Below, piece by piece: positions 8,461 through 18,875 of a DNA stretch of 32,866 bases. The stretch comes from Nitrincola sp. A-D6. GTDB taxonomy: Bacteria > Pseudomonadota > Gammaproteobacteria > Pseudomonadales > Balneatricaceae. How positions within the stretch are numbered: the stretch's first letter is position 1; each line of letters starts with the position of its first letter. The DNA is taken from positions 1 to 32,866 of the forward strand of contig NZ_JRLB01000085.1 in NCBI RefSeq assembly GCF_000764495.1, written 5' to 3'. Made by a program: the position numbers and the translations under genes. A model generated the notes under the pieces. The model saw only the letters and a list, made by a program, of their open reading frames with translations, ran no database searches and was not told the origin of the DNA.

Positions 8461-8724
8461 TTTTTTAAAAAATTCAACTCTTGATTTTGACTCTAAACAG
8501 GTGTAACACCCCTGCCGAAACCCGCTACAGAAGGGATAAACACTGACTTTCAATCAATGTAATTATGAAGTTTTTCTGAACAAAATATGACGTGATTTTT
8601 TTTCATTTTAACAACGCTTATCTTGCCAGAACATTGACCAGACGCAGCTTGCTGACATATCACCTGAAAACAGTATAGGAATAACTCAAAATACCGGGGC
8701 GCCGCAGTTCACATAGAAATAATT

Positions 8725-8772
8725 TGGTGCACATGAATAATTTGCGCACCTATATGGTGCACATACAGCACC
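8725..8772 (+). promoter_or_regulatory. NtrC-like dyad and repeated half-sites upstream of gdhA
   Basis: GCACC-TATAT-GGTGC at 8746-8760 matches the NtrC (NRI) enhancer core. The 10-mer TGGTGCACAT occurs twice, at 8725-8734 and 8755-8764, exactly 30 bp apart, and a further GCACC lies at 8768-8772. Nitrogen control of glutamate dehydrogenase fits the neighbouring gene. NtrC normally needs a sigma-54 promoter and none is visible, so another regulator that reads GGTGCAC is possible. Confidence 0.5.
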
Positions 8773-8890
8773 AGCAGCATAAATAGAATTATATCATATA
8801 TATCAAAAAGTTAATTAATAACAAAGCGTAAAAACGCGAAAACAACAGATATTGAGCATATGAATAATCCCTAAATATGTGCATTAGACG

Positions 8891-8896
8891 TATAAT
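8891..8896 (+). promoter_or_regulatory. gdhA -10 element
   Basis: A perfect TATAAT 41 bp before the gdhA ATG. No good -35 hexamer stands 16-18 bp upstream, which suggests a weak or activator-dependent promoter. Confidence 0.5.
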
Positions 8897-8937
8897 ATGC
8901 GCCATTTTAGACATATACAGACCCTGAAAGGAAACCT

Positions 8938-10290
<1,353 letters not shown>

Positions 10291-10341
10291 TTTGGCATCA
10301 TTGATAGAATAAAATTTCATTTGTAATGAAGGAGCGGAATA

Positions 10342-11202
10342 ATGGACGAGAACCTACTGCGTAATACAGCGCAACTGGGTAATGATGTGACTGGCTGGAT
10401 CACCAACAATCAAGAGTTGATTATCAGTTATGCTGTTAATCTGACAGCAGCTCTGCTGATTATTCTGATAGGTTCGATGGTGATAAAGTTCGCCACCAAC
10501 TCATTAAATCGGGTGCTCAAGAAGCGCAGAGTTGATCCTACTATTGCCAATTTTGTCACCAGCCTGATCAAGTATGGTCTGTTGGCCTTTGTGATTATTG
10601 CCGCGCTTGGGCGAGTGGGTGTACAAACAGCCTCCTTTGTTGCGATAGTCGGTGCCGCAGGTTTGGCTATTGGTCTGGCCATGCAAGGTGCACTGTCTAA
10701 CTTTGCTGCAGGGGTTCTGCTGATAGGTTTCCGTCCTTTCAAAGCGGGTGACTATATTGAAGCGGGGGGAACAGCGGGCACTGTAGAGTCTGTACAAATC
10801 TTCACCACCATGATGAAAACGCCGGATAACCGCGTTATTGTGGTACCCAACTCCAATATTCTGAGTGGCAATATTGTTAACTATTCACAAGAACCGCAAC
10901 GCCGAGTTGATCTGGTGATTGGTGTTGCCTACACGGCGGACCTGAAACAAACTAAGCAGATACTGCAAAATATCGTTGACGCCGATGAGCGCATCCTTAA
11001 AGACCCTGCCTGTAACATATCAGTCAATGAGCTGGGAGCATCTTCAGTCGATTTGATTGTACGCCCCTGGGTCAACAGTGCGGACTACTGGACTGTTCGC
11101 TGGGATCTGCTGGAAAAAATCAAGAATGAACTGGACAATAATGGTATCGATATCCCATATCCACAGATGGATATACATCTGATCCGCGAAGAAAAAGCCT
11201 GA
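10342..11202 (+). CDS. mscS: Small-conductance mechanosensitive channel
   Basis: 286 residues, the same length as E. coli MscS, and readily aligned with it throughout. Three N-terminal helices: about residues 27-50 and 64-86, then the pore helix from about 98 (GAAGLAIGLAMQGALSNFAAG). The gating glycine/alanine pattern is kept. The beta and C-terminal vestibule domains follow (PFKAGDYIEAGGTAGTVESV; NELGASSVDLIVRPWV). The start ATG has AGGAG eight bases upstream. It opens under membrane tension to rescue cells from osmotic downshock. It is the second MscS-family gene in the window; the first is longer and of a different subtype. Confidence 0.95.
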   Translation: MDENLLRNTAQLGNDVTGWITNNQELIISYAVNLTAALLIILIGSMVIKFATNSLNRVLKKRRVDPTIANFVTSLIKYGLLAFVIIAALGRVGVQTASFVAIVGAAGLAIGLAMQGALSNFAAGVLLIGFRPFKAGDYIEAGGTAGTVESVQIFTTMMKTPDNRVIVVPNSNILSGNIVNYSQEPQRRVDLVIGVAYTADLKQTKQILQNIVDADERILKDPACNISVNELGASSVDLIVRPWVNSADYWTVRWDLLEKIKNELDNNGIDIPYPQMDIHLIREEKA

Positions 11203-11218
11203 TTTAGCCGCTAAACAC

Positions 11219-11252
11219 GCGGGCACTTACAGCTTATCCTGTAAATGCCCGC
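11219..11252. terminator. Bidirectional hairpin between mscS and the acyl-CoA synthetase gene
   Basis: A 14-bp stem (11219-11232 with 11239-11252) and a six-base loop between two convergent genes. It has one C-A mismatch on the plus strand, which becomes a G-U wobble in the minus-strand RNA. No T-run follows on either side, so termination efficiency is uncertain. Confidence 0.5.
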
Positions 11253-11260
11253 ACCGGAGT

Positions 11261-12900
11261 TCACCCCTGATTGGCCTGATCCCTGAGCACAAATTTCTGG
11301 ATTTTACCTGTAGAGGTTTTCGGCAGATCACAGAAGATGATTTTCTTGGGCACTTTGAAGCGCGCCATATTATCGCGGCAGAATTCAATAATACCGGCTT
11401 CGCTCACCTCACCCACAGCAGCCGTTTTAAGCGTCACAAAAGCACAGGGTACTTCGCCCCACTTGTCATCGCTCATAGCCACTACAGCCGCCTCCATAAC
11501 GCCCGGATGACGGTACAGCACATCCTCAACTTCAATCGAGGAAATATTCTCGCCGCCGGAGATGATAATATCCTTGGAGCGATCCTTGATCTCGATATAA
11601 CCATCCGCATGCCATACAGCCAGATCACCTGAATGGAACCACCCGCCTTTAAATGAGGCATCGGTTGTTGTCGGATTTTTCAGGTAGCCTTTCATCACCA
11701 GGTTACCGCGCATGAATATTTCACCCAGTGTTTTACCATCCTGAGCCACTGGCACCATAGTTTCCGGGTTGGCGACCATCAGGCCTTCCAGCATTGGGGC
11801 ACGTACACCCTGACGAGATTTCAAGCGAGCTTTTTCAGTGGCATTCTTTTCATCCCACTCATCGTGCCAGGCACACACCACACTCGGCCCGTAGGTTTCA
11901 GTCAGGCCATACACATGAGTGACTTTGAAGCCCATCTGCTCCATCCCTTCGATCACGCTGGCTGGTGGCGCAGCACCGGCAGTCATCACCTTCACTTCAT
12001 GGTTAATACCCGCTTTCATCTCATCAGCGGCATTATTCAGCATATTCAATACAATTGGCGCACCACAGAAATGGTTCACTTTTTCAGATTTAATCAATGC
12101 ATAAATGCTATCGGCACGCACATGACGCAAACACACGCTCACGCCCACTGTGGCCGCAATCGTCCAGGGGAAACACCAACCATTGCAATGAACATGGGTA
12201 GCGTCCACAGATATACGGGGTGGTGCCCCATATCCCAGGACAGCGCATTACTCATGGCATTCAGGTAAGCCCCGCGGTGATGATAAACCACCCCTTTAGG
12301 ATCACCGGTGGTGCCGGAGGTATAGTTGAGGGTAATGGCGTCCCATTCATTTTCCGGCAGCACCCAGGGGAAATCATCATCACCCTGGGCGATAAAAGCC
12401 TCATAATCCATCTCACCGATAAGCTCCCCGCCTTCATAGGAGGGATCATCAATATCTATGACCAGCGGTTTGTGTGCCATCATCCGCACAGCACGCTGAA
12501 TCACTTCAGAAAACTCTCGGTCAGTAATGACCACCTTGGCTTCTCCATGCTGGAGAATAAACGCAATAGCCTCGGCATCCAGACGAATATTGAGCGCATT
12601 CAGCACAGCACCTGTTACGGGCACACCGAAGTGAGCTTCAAACACCTCTGGCAAATTAGGTGCCATGACAGCAACGGTGTCACCTTTGCCTATACCCTGC
12701 TTGACCAGCGCACTGGCAAGTTTACGGCAGCGCTGAAAAGTCTCTCGCCAATTACGCCGAACCCCCGCATGGATTACCGCCGTGCGCTCAGGAAACACAT
12801 CAGCTGCACGGGATATAAAGCTTAATGGGCTAAGGGGTGTGAAGTTAGCTGGGTTCTGGTCTAAACCCAAGGTATAGGGATTATGATTTGACTTAGTCAT
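11261..12900 (-). CDS. Acyl-CoA synthetase (AMP-forming), one frameshift
   Basis: Activates a carboxylic acid to its CoA thioester through an acyl-adenylate. The ATG at 12900 has GGAG upstream. As given, the frame breaks at 12191-12192: TTC for TTTC on the coding strand. Restoring one T rejoins LPMF to HCNGWCFPWTIAA and gives 546 residues. Motifs present are the P-loop YTSGTTGDPKGV, the adenylate motif YGLTETYG, the GDLAVWHADGYIEIKDRSKD hinge region and the C-terminal catalytic lysine in PKTSTGKIQK. It looks like the bacterial group related to plant acyl-activating enzymes (medium/long-chain or aromatic acids); the substrate cannot be read from sequence. It is divergent from a two-component system that may control it. 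Confidence 0.88.
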
Positions 12901-12937
12901 GTTATTCTCCGGTTATGTCCCTGTCGTTTTGTGCAAT

Positions 12938-12947
12938 AATACGTATT
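12938..12947. promoter_or_regulatory. Palindrome AATACGTATT in the divergent promoter region
   Basis: A perfect 10-bp palindrome in the 120 bp separating the acyl-CoA synthetase start from the histidine kinase start. It is a candidate operator for the LuxR/FixJ-type regulator encoded next door. The assignment rests on position only. Confidence 0.3.
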
Positions 12948-13020
12948 TTCCCTTATTTCACAAGCCGACTTAAGACAAAGAGAAACAATTCGTGCGCCAG
13001 ACAATAAGGAAAATAATCGC

Positions 13021-14535
13021 ATGATAGATTTACACGAGGCCCTGCGGCGCAGTCAGAAAGAGGCCGATCGTTACCGGCTGCTGGCAGAGCAGTCGACAGA
13101 CCTCATTTCACGCCATAGTGCGACGCCGGAATGGGTCTTCATTGATGTCAATCCGGCGATTGAACCGCTATTAGGATACAAGGCTGAAGAGGTTATCGGC
13201 ACCTCTGGCTATGCCCTGTTTCACCCGCAAGATGCTGACAATCTAAAAAACCGCAGCGGCAATGTGAGTTACCGTGATGGCCTTTACACTAACACTTACC
13301 GCTATCGCCATAAACTCGGTCATTACATCTGGTTTGAAACCACCAGCCGCACCATTCGCGATGAACAGGGCAACCCGCTTGAAGTAATCTGTGTCTCCAG
13401 GGATGTAACCGAACGAGAACTCGCACAGCAGGCTACCCGACGCCTGGCAAAGGTTGTCGAAGCTTCGTCAGATATGATTTTGTTCTGCCAACACAACTCG
13501 CAAACCTTTACCTACTTAAATGAAGCGGCACAGCGCACACTGAATACAACCGGCTCGCCCGCTCGTCAGCAGCTGAAACAGCTATTTACTGACAGACAAT
13601 ACCAGGATGCAGTTCTCACAGCGTTACAGGTCGCGGCGGTCAAGGGTAACTGGCATGGTGCCATCCCTATGGCACTTCCGGATGCTAGTCTGCGCGTAGC
13701 TGAGTTACGTGAAATTATTGCGCACAGGGATCGCAATGACCGCACTCTGGTTGACTACTACACACTGATTGGGCGTGATGTTACTGCCAGAAAGCAGGCG
13801 GAACAGCAATACAAGCGCCATCAAAATGAGATGGCTCACATGTCACGACTGCTTTCAGTAGGTGAAATGGCGACCGAACTGGCTCATGAAATTAACCAGC
13901 CGCTGGCAACGATACTGAATTACAGCAACGGGACACTACGACAAATTGAAGAGCAGCAGCTCCAGACAGCAACACAAACTCAACGTGCACTGGAACTGAT
14001 ATCGCGCCAAGCTCATCGCGCTGCTGAAATCATTCGTAGAATCCGCCGATTTGTCCAACGCACTGAAGTGCAGTCCTGTCCATTTAGAATCAATGAATGC
14101 TGCACAGAAGTCACAGAGTTTCTGCACCAGGATGCCAGAGATCAGCAGATACGTTTTCTGTTTGAGCTGGATGAGAGTAACCCGGTTGTTTACGGTGACC
14201 GGGTACAAGTGGAACAGGTGCTACTAAACCTGTTACGCAATGCCATTGAAGCCTATAGTACCGTCAAAACTGATGTGGCTGATATTACCCTGATCACTCA
14301 AGCCATCCCTCATGCCATTCAAATTAGCGTATGTGATCAGGCCAGCGGTATTAAACCAGACATGATGGCACAGTTGTTTGAACCTTTCATGACCAGTAAA
14401 GTAAGTGGTCTGGGTATGGGACTGTCGATTTCCCGTTCACTGATAGAAAGCCATGGTGGTCAGCTATGGGCTGAAAGTGACGGAAAAAACGGCAGTTGCT
14501 TCCATTTCAAGTTACCTTTGAGAAACACACAATGA
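13021..14535 (+). CDS. Soluble PAS-PAS sensor histidine kinase (FixL/DctB-type kinase core)
   Basis: 504 residues with no membrane segment, so it senses inside the cell. Two PAS-like domains: about 20-135, ending in the typical VICVSRDVTEREL, and about 140-260. Phosphoacceptor His289 lies in GEMATELAHEINQPLA, the HisKA form seen in FixL and DctB. The ATPase domain has N407 (NLLRNAIE), D439 and GLGMGL, and ends in HGGQLW. The G1 box reads DQASG instead of the usual DxGxG, a mild variant. I see no clear haem-binding His signature, so oxygen sensing is not supported. The stop overlaps the response-regulator start by 4 bp (ATGA). AAGGA lies upstream of the ATG at 13021. Confidence 0.88.
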   Translation: MIDLHEALRRSQKEADRYRLLAEQSTDLISRHSATPEWVFIDVNPAIEPLLGYKAEEVIGTSGYALFHPQDADNLKNRSGNVSYRDGLYTNTYRYRHKLGHYIWFETTSRTIRDEQGNPLEVICVSRDVTERELAQQATRRLAKVVEASSDMILFCQHNSQTFTYLNEAAQRTLNTTGSPARQQLKQLFTDRQYQDAVLTALQVAAVKGNWHGAIPMALPDASLRVAELREIIAHRDRNDRTLVDYYTLIGRDVTARKQAEQQYKRHQNEMAHMSRLLSVGEMATELAHEINQPLATILNYSNGTLRQIEEQQLQTATQTQRALELISRQAHRAAEIIRRIRRFVQRTEVQSCPFRINECCTEVTEFLHQDARDQQIRFLFELDESNPVVYGDRVQVEQVLLNLLRNAIEAYSTVKTDVADITLITQAIPHAIQISVCDQASGIKPDMMAQLFEPFMTSKVSGLGMGLSISRSLIESHGGQLWAESDGKNGSCFHFKLPLRNTQ

Positions 14536-15161
14536 AGACCGATAATAACAAAGTATTTCTTGTTGATGACGATAACGACTTCCGCGACTCCATGCAGTGG
14601 TTACTCAGCTCCGCTGGATATAATGTCGTCAGCTCAGCATCAGCAACCGAATTCCTGGACGTTTACCAAGGGGAGCAAGGTTGCCTGCTGCTGGATGTAC
14701 GCATGCCGGGCATTAATGGCTTGGCGCTGCAGCAAATGCTGCAAGAGCGCGATATTCAACTACCCATAATTCTGATCAGTGGTCACGGGGATATTCCTAT
14801 GGCAGTGAATGCCATTAAAGCCGGAGCACTCGACTTCATTGAGAAACCCTTCGATGATCGTCGCTTACTGAGCCTGGTCAGCAAAGCACTGCTCGAAGCT
14901 GAAAGTCGCTTCAAGGCACACCATGAAACCACCCAACTAAAAAAGCGTTTTGACAGTCTAAGCCAAAGAGAACGTGAAGTGATGGCACTGGTGATTCAAG
15001 GGCAGTCTAACCGTGAAGTCGCCGACAAACTGGGCATTAGTCCAAAAACCGTCGAAGTGCATCGTGCACGCGTAATGGCAAAAATGCAGGCAGCCAGCCT
15101 GCCAGTGCTGGTCAATATGGGCAACCAACTCCCCCAGGCGCTACTTGACCCTCATCAATAG
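14532..15161 (+). CDS. FixJ/LuxR-family response regulator
   Basis: 209 residues from the ATG at 14532, which overlaps the kinase stop. A TTG at 14496 keeps the frame but lies inside the kinase gene and adds residues outside the receiver fold. Receiver domain about 7-120: D12-D14 pocket, phosphoacceptor D55 (LLLDVRMPG), and EKPF near 105. The C-terminal LuxR-type helix-turn-helix starts near LSQREREVMALV and includes NREVADKLGISPKTVEVHR. This is the FixJ/TodT/StyR arrangement, a phosphorylation-dependent activator. The likely partner is the adjacent kinase, and a likely target is the divergent acyl-CoA synthetase gene (inference from position). Confidence 0.92.
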   Translation: MKTDNNKVFLVDDDNDFRDSMQWLLSSAGYNVVSSASATEFLDVYQGEQGCLLLDVRMPGINGLALQQMLQERDIQLPIILISGHGDIPMAVNAIKAGALDFIEKPFDDRRLLSLVSKALLEAESRFKAHHETTQLKKRFDSLSQREREVMALVIQGQSNREVADKLGISPKTVEVHRARVMAKMQAASLPVLVNMGNQLPQALLDPHQ

Positions 15162-15262
15162 TGTGTTTATTTTTGCTGCCTGGTCACTGGTACAGCGGGT
15201 CATCAAACGGTAAAATACCGCTGATAAAATAGAATAACTATAAAAAACAAATCAGGAAATGA

Positions 15263-15742
15263 ATGATGGATAAAATTCTGATTAGCGCCTGTTTAATGGG
15301 CGCGAAAGTGCGCTATGACGGACGGGATAACCTGCTGGATCACCCTGTACTCAAGCGCTGGAAACAGCAGGGCCGATTAGTCATGGTCTGTCCTGAATCC
15401 CTTGGTGGACTACCTACCCCCCGGCCTCCCGCAGAAACTCAATGTCGCTTCCCCATTTTGATTACCACGCGTGATGGCGATGATGTTACGCCGGAATTTC
15501 TCGCTGGTGCAGAAGCAACACTGAAAATAGCCAAACAGCAGCAGGTCTGCTGTGCGTTAATGAAGTCACGCAGCCCCTCCTGCGGCAACAATCAGATTTA
15601 TGATGGCAGCTTTTCAGGTAACCTGACTTATGCACCTGGTGTTGCGGCTGATGAACTGATTCGTAACGGCATTCCGGTATTTAATGAACATCAGCTCGAA
15701 GATCTGATCCGCTTTGTTGAAGAGCAGAGCGAAGCGGCCTAA
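15263..15742 (+). CDS. DUF523 / TudS-like desulfidase
   Basis: 159 residues; ATG at 15263 or 15266, with AGGAAATG just upstream. DUF523 family: conserved SACLMGAKVRYDG near the N-terminus, VCPESLGGLPTPRPPAE in the middle, and SRSPSCGN. The three conserved cysteines (in SACL, VCPE and SPSCG) match those that bind a [4Fe-4S] cluster in TudS, a family member shown to remove sulfur from thiouracil/thiouridine. Whether this protein does the same is inference by family. It lies 101 bp after the response regulator and 39 bp before proS, and may be cotranscribed with proS. Confidence 0.85.
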   Translation: MMDKILISACLMGAKVRYDGRDNLLDHPVLKRWKQQGRLVMVCPESLGGLPTPRPPAETQCRFPILITTRDGDDVTPEFLAGAEATLKIAKQQQVCCALMKSRSPSCGNNQIYDGSFSGNLTYAPGVAADELIRNGIPVFNEHQLEDLIRFVEEQSEAA

Positions 15743-15781
15743 AATGGGGGCTATTTTCGACAACTACGGAACAGCTCCCCT

Positions 15782-17497
15782 ATGCGCGCCAGTCAATACC
15801 TAATCTCTACCCTGAAAGAAACGCCCTCTGATGCCGAAGTCATCAGCCACCAACTGATGCTGCGGGCCGGCATGATCCGCAAACTGGCTTCCGGTCTGTA
15901 TACATGGCTACCTTTGGGGTTACGCACGCTGCGTAAAGTAGAGCGTATTGTCAGAGAAGAGATGGATGCGGCAGGCGCACTGGAGGTGCTGATGCCCGCC
16001 GTACAGCCCGCCGAGCTCTGGCAGGAATCCGGACGCTGGGAAAAGTACGGTCCTGAATTGCTGCGCATCCAGGATCGTCATGGCCGTGATTTTTGCGTAG
16101 GCCCCACTCACGAAGAAGTTATCACTGATTTTATTCGGCGTGAAATACGCAGCTATAAACAGCTGCCCGCCAACTTCTACCAAATTCAGACCAAGTTTCG
16201 TGATGAAATACGTCCTCGCTTCGGTGTGATGCGTTCGCGTGAATTCATCATGAAAGATGCCTACTCCTTCCACACCAGTCGCGAGTCTCTGGAACAAACC
16301 TACGAAATAATGTACAACGCCTACAGTCGTATTTTTGACCGCCTGGGGCTGAACTATCGCCCGGTTCTAGCAGATAACGGCTCAATCGGCGGTAACTCAT
16401 CGCATGAATTTCATGTGCTGGCCGATTCCGGCGAAGACGATATCGCCTTCTCCGATACCGGTAGTTATGCGGCCAATATCGAAAAAGCTGAGGCTCTGGC
16501 TCCTGCCTCACCTCGTCCAGCACCAGCTGAAGCTATGCGACTGGTAGATACGCCCAACACCAAAACCATTGCGGCACTGGTAGAAGGCTTTAAGCTTCCT
16601 ATCGAGAAGACCATCAAAACCCTGATTGTCGCTGCCAGTGACGAGTGTGAAGCGGACTTTATCGCCCTGCTGATCCGTGGTGATCACGAACTCAACGAAA
16701 TCAAAGCTGAAAAACTGCCAGAGGTTGCCCTGCCACTGCGCATGGCAACTGAAGAAGAAATTCGTGCTGTAATTGGTGCAGGTCCTGGCTCATTAGGACC
16801 GATAAACCTCCCTATTCCCTGCATTATTGATCGCACAGTAGCCGTTATGGCGGACTTTGGCGCTGGTGCCAATATCGAAGACAAGCACTATTTCGGTATT
16901 AACTGGGAGCGCGACCTGCCTACCCCGCAAGTTGCCGATATACGCAATGTGGTGGCCGGTGATCCCAGTCCCTGCGGTCAAGGTAAACTGGAAATCAAAC
17001 GCGGCATTGAAGTGGGTCATGTTTTCCAGTTGGGTAACAGCTACTCTACCGCCATGAATGCCACTGTGCTTGATGAAAACGGCAAGGCCGTAGTAATGGA
17101 AATGGGCTGTTATGGTATCGGTGTTACCCGGGTCGTCGCCTCTGCCATTGAGCAGAACCATGACAGCAACGGTATCATCTGGCCAGAAGCATTGGCACCC
17201 TTCACCGTTGCACTGGTACCCTTAAACTATGACAAGTCAGAATTGGTACGGGAAAAGTCTGATGCACTCTACGCTGCCCTGACATCCAAAGGTATTGACG
17301 TATTTCTGGATGACCGCAAGGAGCGTCCGGGGGTCAAGTTTGCTGACATGGAGCTGATCGGTATTCCACACCGCCTGGTTATATCAGAACGTGGATTAAA
17401 CGCGGGCACCCTGGAATATAAGCACCGCCGTGATGCAGAGTCCCGTGATATTTCTGCTGATGATGCCTTGCAGTTTCTGCAGCAACAACTGAGCTGA
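15782..17497 (+). CDS. proS: Prolyl-tRNA synthetase (bacterial type with editing domain)
   Basis: Charges tRNA-Pro. 571 residues, typical of the bacterial form (E. coli 572). Class II motif 2 is [17 protein letters not shown], preceded by [11 protein letters not shown]. The YbaK-like insertion that hydrolyses Ala-tRNA-Pro covers about residues 225-405 ([12 protein letters not shown], then [16 protein letters not shown]). Motif 3 is in [18 protein letters not shown]. The C-terminal anticodon-binding domain runs from about 465 to the end ([21 protein letters not shown]). The ribosome binding site is weak. A strong terminator follows. Confidence 0.97.
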   Translation: MRASQYLISTLKETPSDAEVISHQLMLRAGMIRKLASGLYTWLPLGLRTLRKVERIVREEMDAAGALEVLMPAVQPAELWQESGRWEKYGPELLRIQDRHGRDFCVGPTHEEVITDFIRREIRSYKQLPANFYQIQTKFRDEIRPRFGVMRSREFIMKDAYSFHTSRESLEQTYEIMYNAYSRIFDRLGLNYRPVLADNGSIGGNSSHEFHVLADSGEDDIAFSDTGSYAANIEKAEALAPASPRPAPAEAMRLVDTPNTKTIAALVEGFKLPIEKTIKTLIVAASDECEADFIALLIRGDHELNEIKAEKLPEVALPLRMATEEEIRAVIGAGPGSLGPINLPIPCIIDRTVAVMADFGAGANIEDKHYFGINWERDLPTPQVADIRNVVAGDPSPCGQGKLEIKRGIEVGHVFQLGNSYSTAMNATVLDENGKAVVMEMGCYGIGVTRVVASAIEQNHDSNGIIWPEALAPFTVALVPLNYDKSELVREKSDALYAALTSKGIDVFLDDRKERPGVKFADMELIGIPHRLVISERGLNAGTLEYKHRRDAESRDISADDALQFLQQQLS

Positions 17498-17518
17498 GCC
17501 ACAACCTCAGCTAATAAT

Positions 17519-17559
17519 CAAAAAAACCGGCAAGTGTTAACACCTGCCGGTTTTTTTAT
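17519..17559. terminator. Bidirectional rho-independent terminator, proS/fpr
   Basis: CCGGCAAGTGTT and AACACCTGCCGG (17527-17550) form a GC-rich stem with one mismatch, flanked by an A-run on the left and TTTTTTT on the right. It serves proS on the plus strand and the convergent fpr on the minus strand. Confidence 0.92.
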
Positions 17560-17580
17560 GTGCTACCAAAATAGCTGTGC

Positions 17581-18351
17581 TTAATCTACAAACGCACGCT
17601 CAATGACATACTCGCCATGTACACCTTTACGGGTTTCACTGAATCCCCAGTTATCCAGCACCTGAGTAAGGTCTTTAAGCATTTCCGGGCTGCCACAAAT
17701 CATAAAGCGATCATCATCAAGATTAGGTTGTGGTAATCCCAAATCACTAAACAGCGTGCCATCCAGCATCAGATTAGTAATACGCCCCTGATTCACATAA
17801 GGCTCACGGGTCACAGTGGGGTAATACAGTAGTCGTTCACTAATCATATCGCCGAAGAATTCATTGGAAGGCAACTGTTCCTGAATTTCGGACTGATACG
17901 CCAATTCCGACACATAACGTACGCCATGTACCAGAATTACCTTATCGAACTGCTCATAGACTTCCGGGTCTTTAATAATGCTCATAAAGGGTGCCAGACC
18001 GGTACCTGTAGACAAGAGGTACAGATGCTTACCCGGTAACAAAAAGTCGGTCAGCAACGTGCCTGTAGGCTTGCGGCTGATATAAATCTGATCACCTGGC
18101 TGTATCTGCTGCAAACGTGACGTTAATGGCCCATCCGGTACTTTGATACTGAAAAATTCCAGGTTTTCTTCATAATTAGCACTGGCAATACTGTAAGCAC
18201 GCAATAACGGCTTACCCTCAACTTCCAGACCAATCATGGTGAAATGGCCATTTTTGAAGCGGAAGCCTTGATCACGAGTGGTCTTAAAGCTGAACAGCTT
18301 CTCATTCCAGTGCTGTACTTCCAACACCGTTTCTTTCTGAAGATTCGACAT
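17581..18351 (-). CDS. fpr: Ferredoxin-NADP(+) reductase
   Basis: FAD enzyme that moves electrons between NADPH and ferredoxin or flavodoxin. 256 residues, very like the Pseudomonas FprA type. FAD-binding RAYSIAS lies near residue 51; FFSIKVPDGPLTS and the NADP-binding STGTGLAPFMS follow. The C-terminal IERAFVD stretch is of the bacterial subclass that ends a few residues after the FAD-stacking aromatic. The ATG at 18351 is used. In pseudomonads this gene responds to oxidative stress through the LysR regulator FinR. The 238-bp upstream region is AT-rich, and I could not assign an operator. Confidence 0.95.
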   Translation of the reverse strand: MSNLQKETVLEVQHWNEKLFSFKTTRDQGFRFKNGHFTMIGLEVEGKPLLRAYSIASANYEENLEFFSIKVPDGPLTSRLQQIQPGDQIYISRKPTGTLLTDFLLPGKHLYLLSTGTGLAPFMSIIKDPEVYEQFDKVILVHGVRYVSELAYQSEIQEQLPSNEFFGDMISERLLYYPTVTREPYVNQGRITNLMLDGTLFSDLGLPQPNLDDDRFMICGSPEMLKDLTQVLDNWGFSETRKGVHGEYVIERAFVD

Positions 18352-18589
18352 TCTCTGCTTCCTGTCAGATGCAAGTTAACAATGCCAGCAGTGTAACGTG
18401 AGTTAGCATATAATATAAAAGAATTATTTATAATTTTTTTAGCACTAATCGATATATGAAGACATTTTAAAACTATTCAGTAACACTTTTGCCAAAAATA
18501 GTAACGCTGAATCATTTCTATTAAGAATAGTCTAATATACAGTAAACAAACGTATATATTCTGAATCACAGCGATAAACGGAGGTAGTT
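18352..18589. promoter_or_regulatory. Divergent promoter region, fpr and DUF2892 gene
   Basis: 238 bp, strongly AT-rich, between two divergent genes. It contains the small dyad CTATTAAGAATAG around 18518-18530. TAATAT-like sequences (18412-18418 and 18534-18539) could serve as -10 elements in the two directions. No recognised regulator site was found. Confidence 0.4.
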
Positions 18590-18787
18590 ATGGATCTGAA
18601 AGTGAATGTAGGCAGCATCGATAAAATTGCTCGAATTGCTGTAGGTATCCTGTTGCTCGTATTGGCCGTGATGAGTATAGGCACGCCCTGGACCTGGATT
18701 GGCATAGTGCCACTGATTACCGGATTGGCTGGACGTTGCCCGGCTTACAGCTTGTTTGGCATCAATACCTGTAACATCAAAAAATAA
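18590..18787 (+). CDS. Small membrane protein, DUF2892 (YgaP transmembrane family)
   Basis: 65 residues with a strong ribosome binding site (GGAGG, then an ATG). Two hydrophobic helices, about residues 10-28 and 32-50, separated by a short GTPW turn. The C-terminal GRCPAYSLFGINTC is the DUF2892 signature, also seen as the membrane tail of the rhodanese YgaP. As a free-standing protein its function is unknown; the family often sits near sulfur or thiol genes. The two conserved cysteines (in GRCP and NTC) might be redox-active, which is inference. Confidence 0.88.
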   Translation: MDLKVNVGSIDKIARIAVGILLLVLAVMSIGTPWTWIGIVPLITGLAGRCPAYSLFGINTCNIKK

Positions 18788-18841
18788 GCCCGATATAGCA
18801 TCGGGCTCAAAAAGCCACGAGAGCCTGAAGGGTTCTCGTGG
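18787..18841. terminator. Two hairpins; terminator of the prp operon on the minus strand
   Basis: Hairpin A: AGCCCGAT/ATCGGGCT, 18787-18794 with 18800-18807. Hairpin B: 11-bp stem, 18815-18825 with 18831-18841. Read on the minus strand, hairpin B is followed by CTTTTTGA, a good intrinsic terminator 35 bp past prpF. Hairpin A overlaps the end of the DUF2892 gene on the plus strand but has no T-run. Confidence 0.75.
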
Positions 18842-18875
18842 ATTCTCACTCAGGGCACAACAAATTTTCGTTTAA

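Larger units (their letters stand above)
8340..8937. other. Divergent regulatory region between nrdA and gdhA
   Basis: 598 bp without a convincing gene, AT-rich. It holds the two NrdR boxes near nrdA, an NtrC-like dyad with an exact 10-bp direct repeat in the middle, and a TATAAT -10 element near gdhA. I found no sigma-54 -24/-12 element (GG-N10-GC) on either strand. Confidence 0.7.

Noticed and set aside
8340..8937. Sigma-54 promoter for gdhA or nrdA
   Set aside because: GG and GC pairs near the NtrC-like site are 16 bp apart instead of 10, and no other candidate was found.
12220..12825. Open frame of 201 codons antisense to the acyl-CoA synthetase
   Set aside because: It mirrors the codon pattern of the real gene on the other strand and lacks a start signal.
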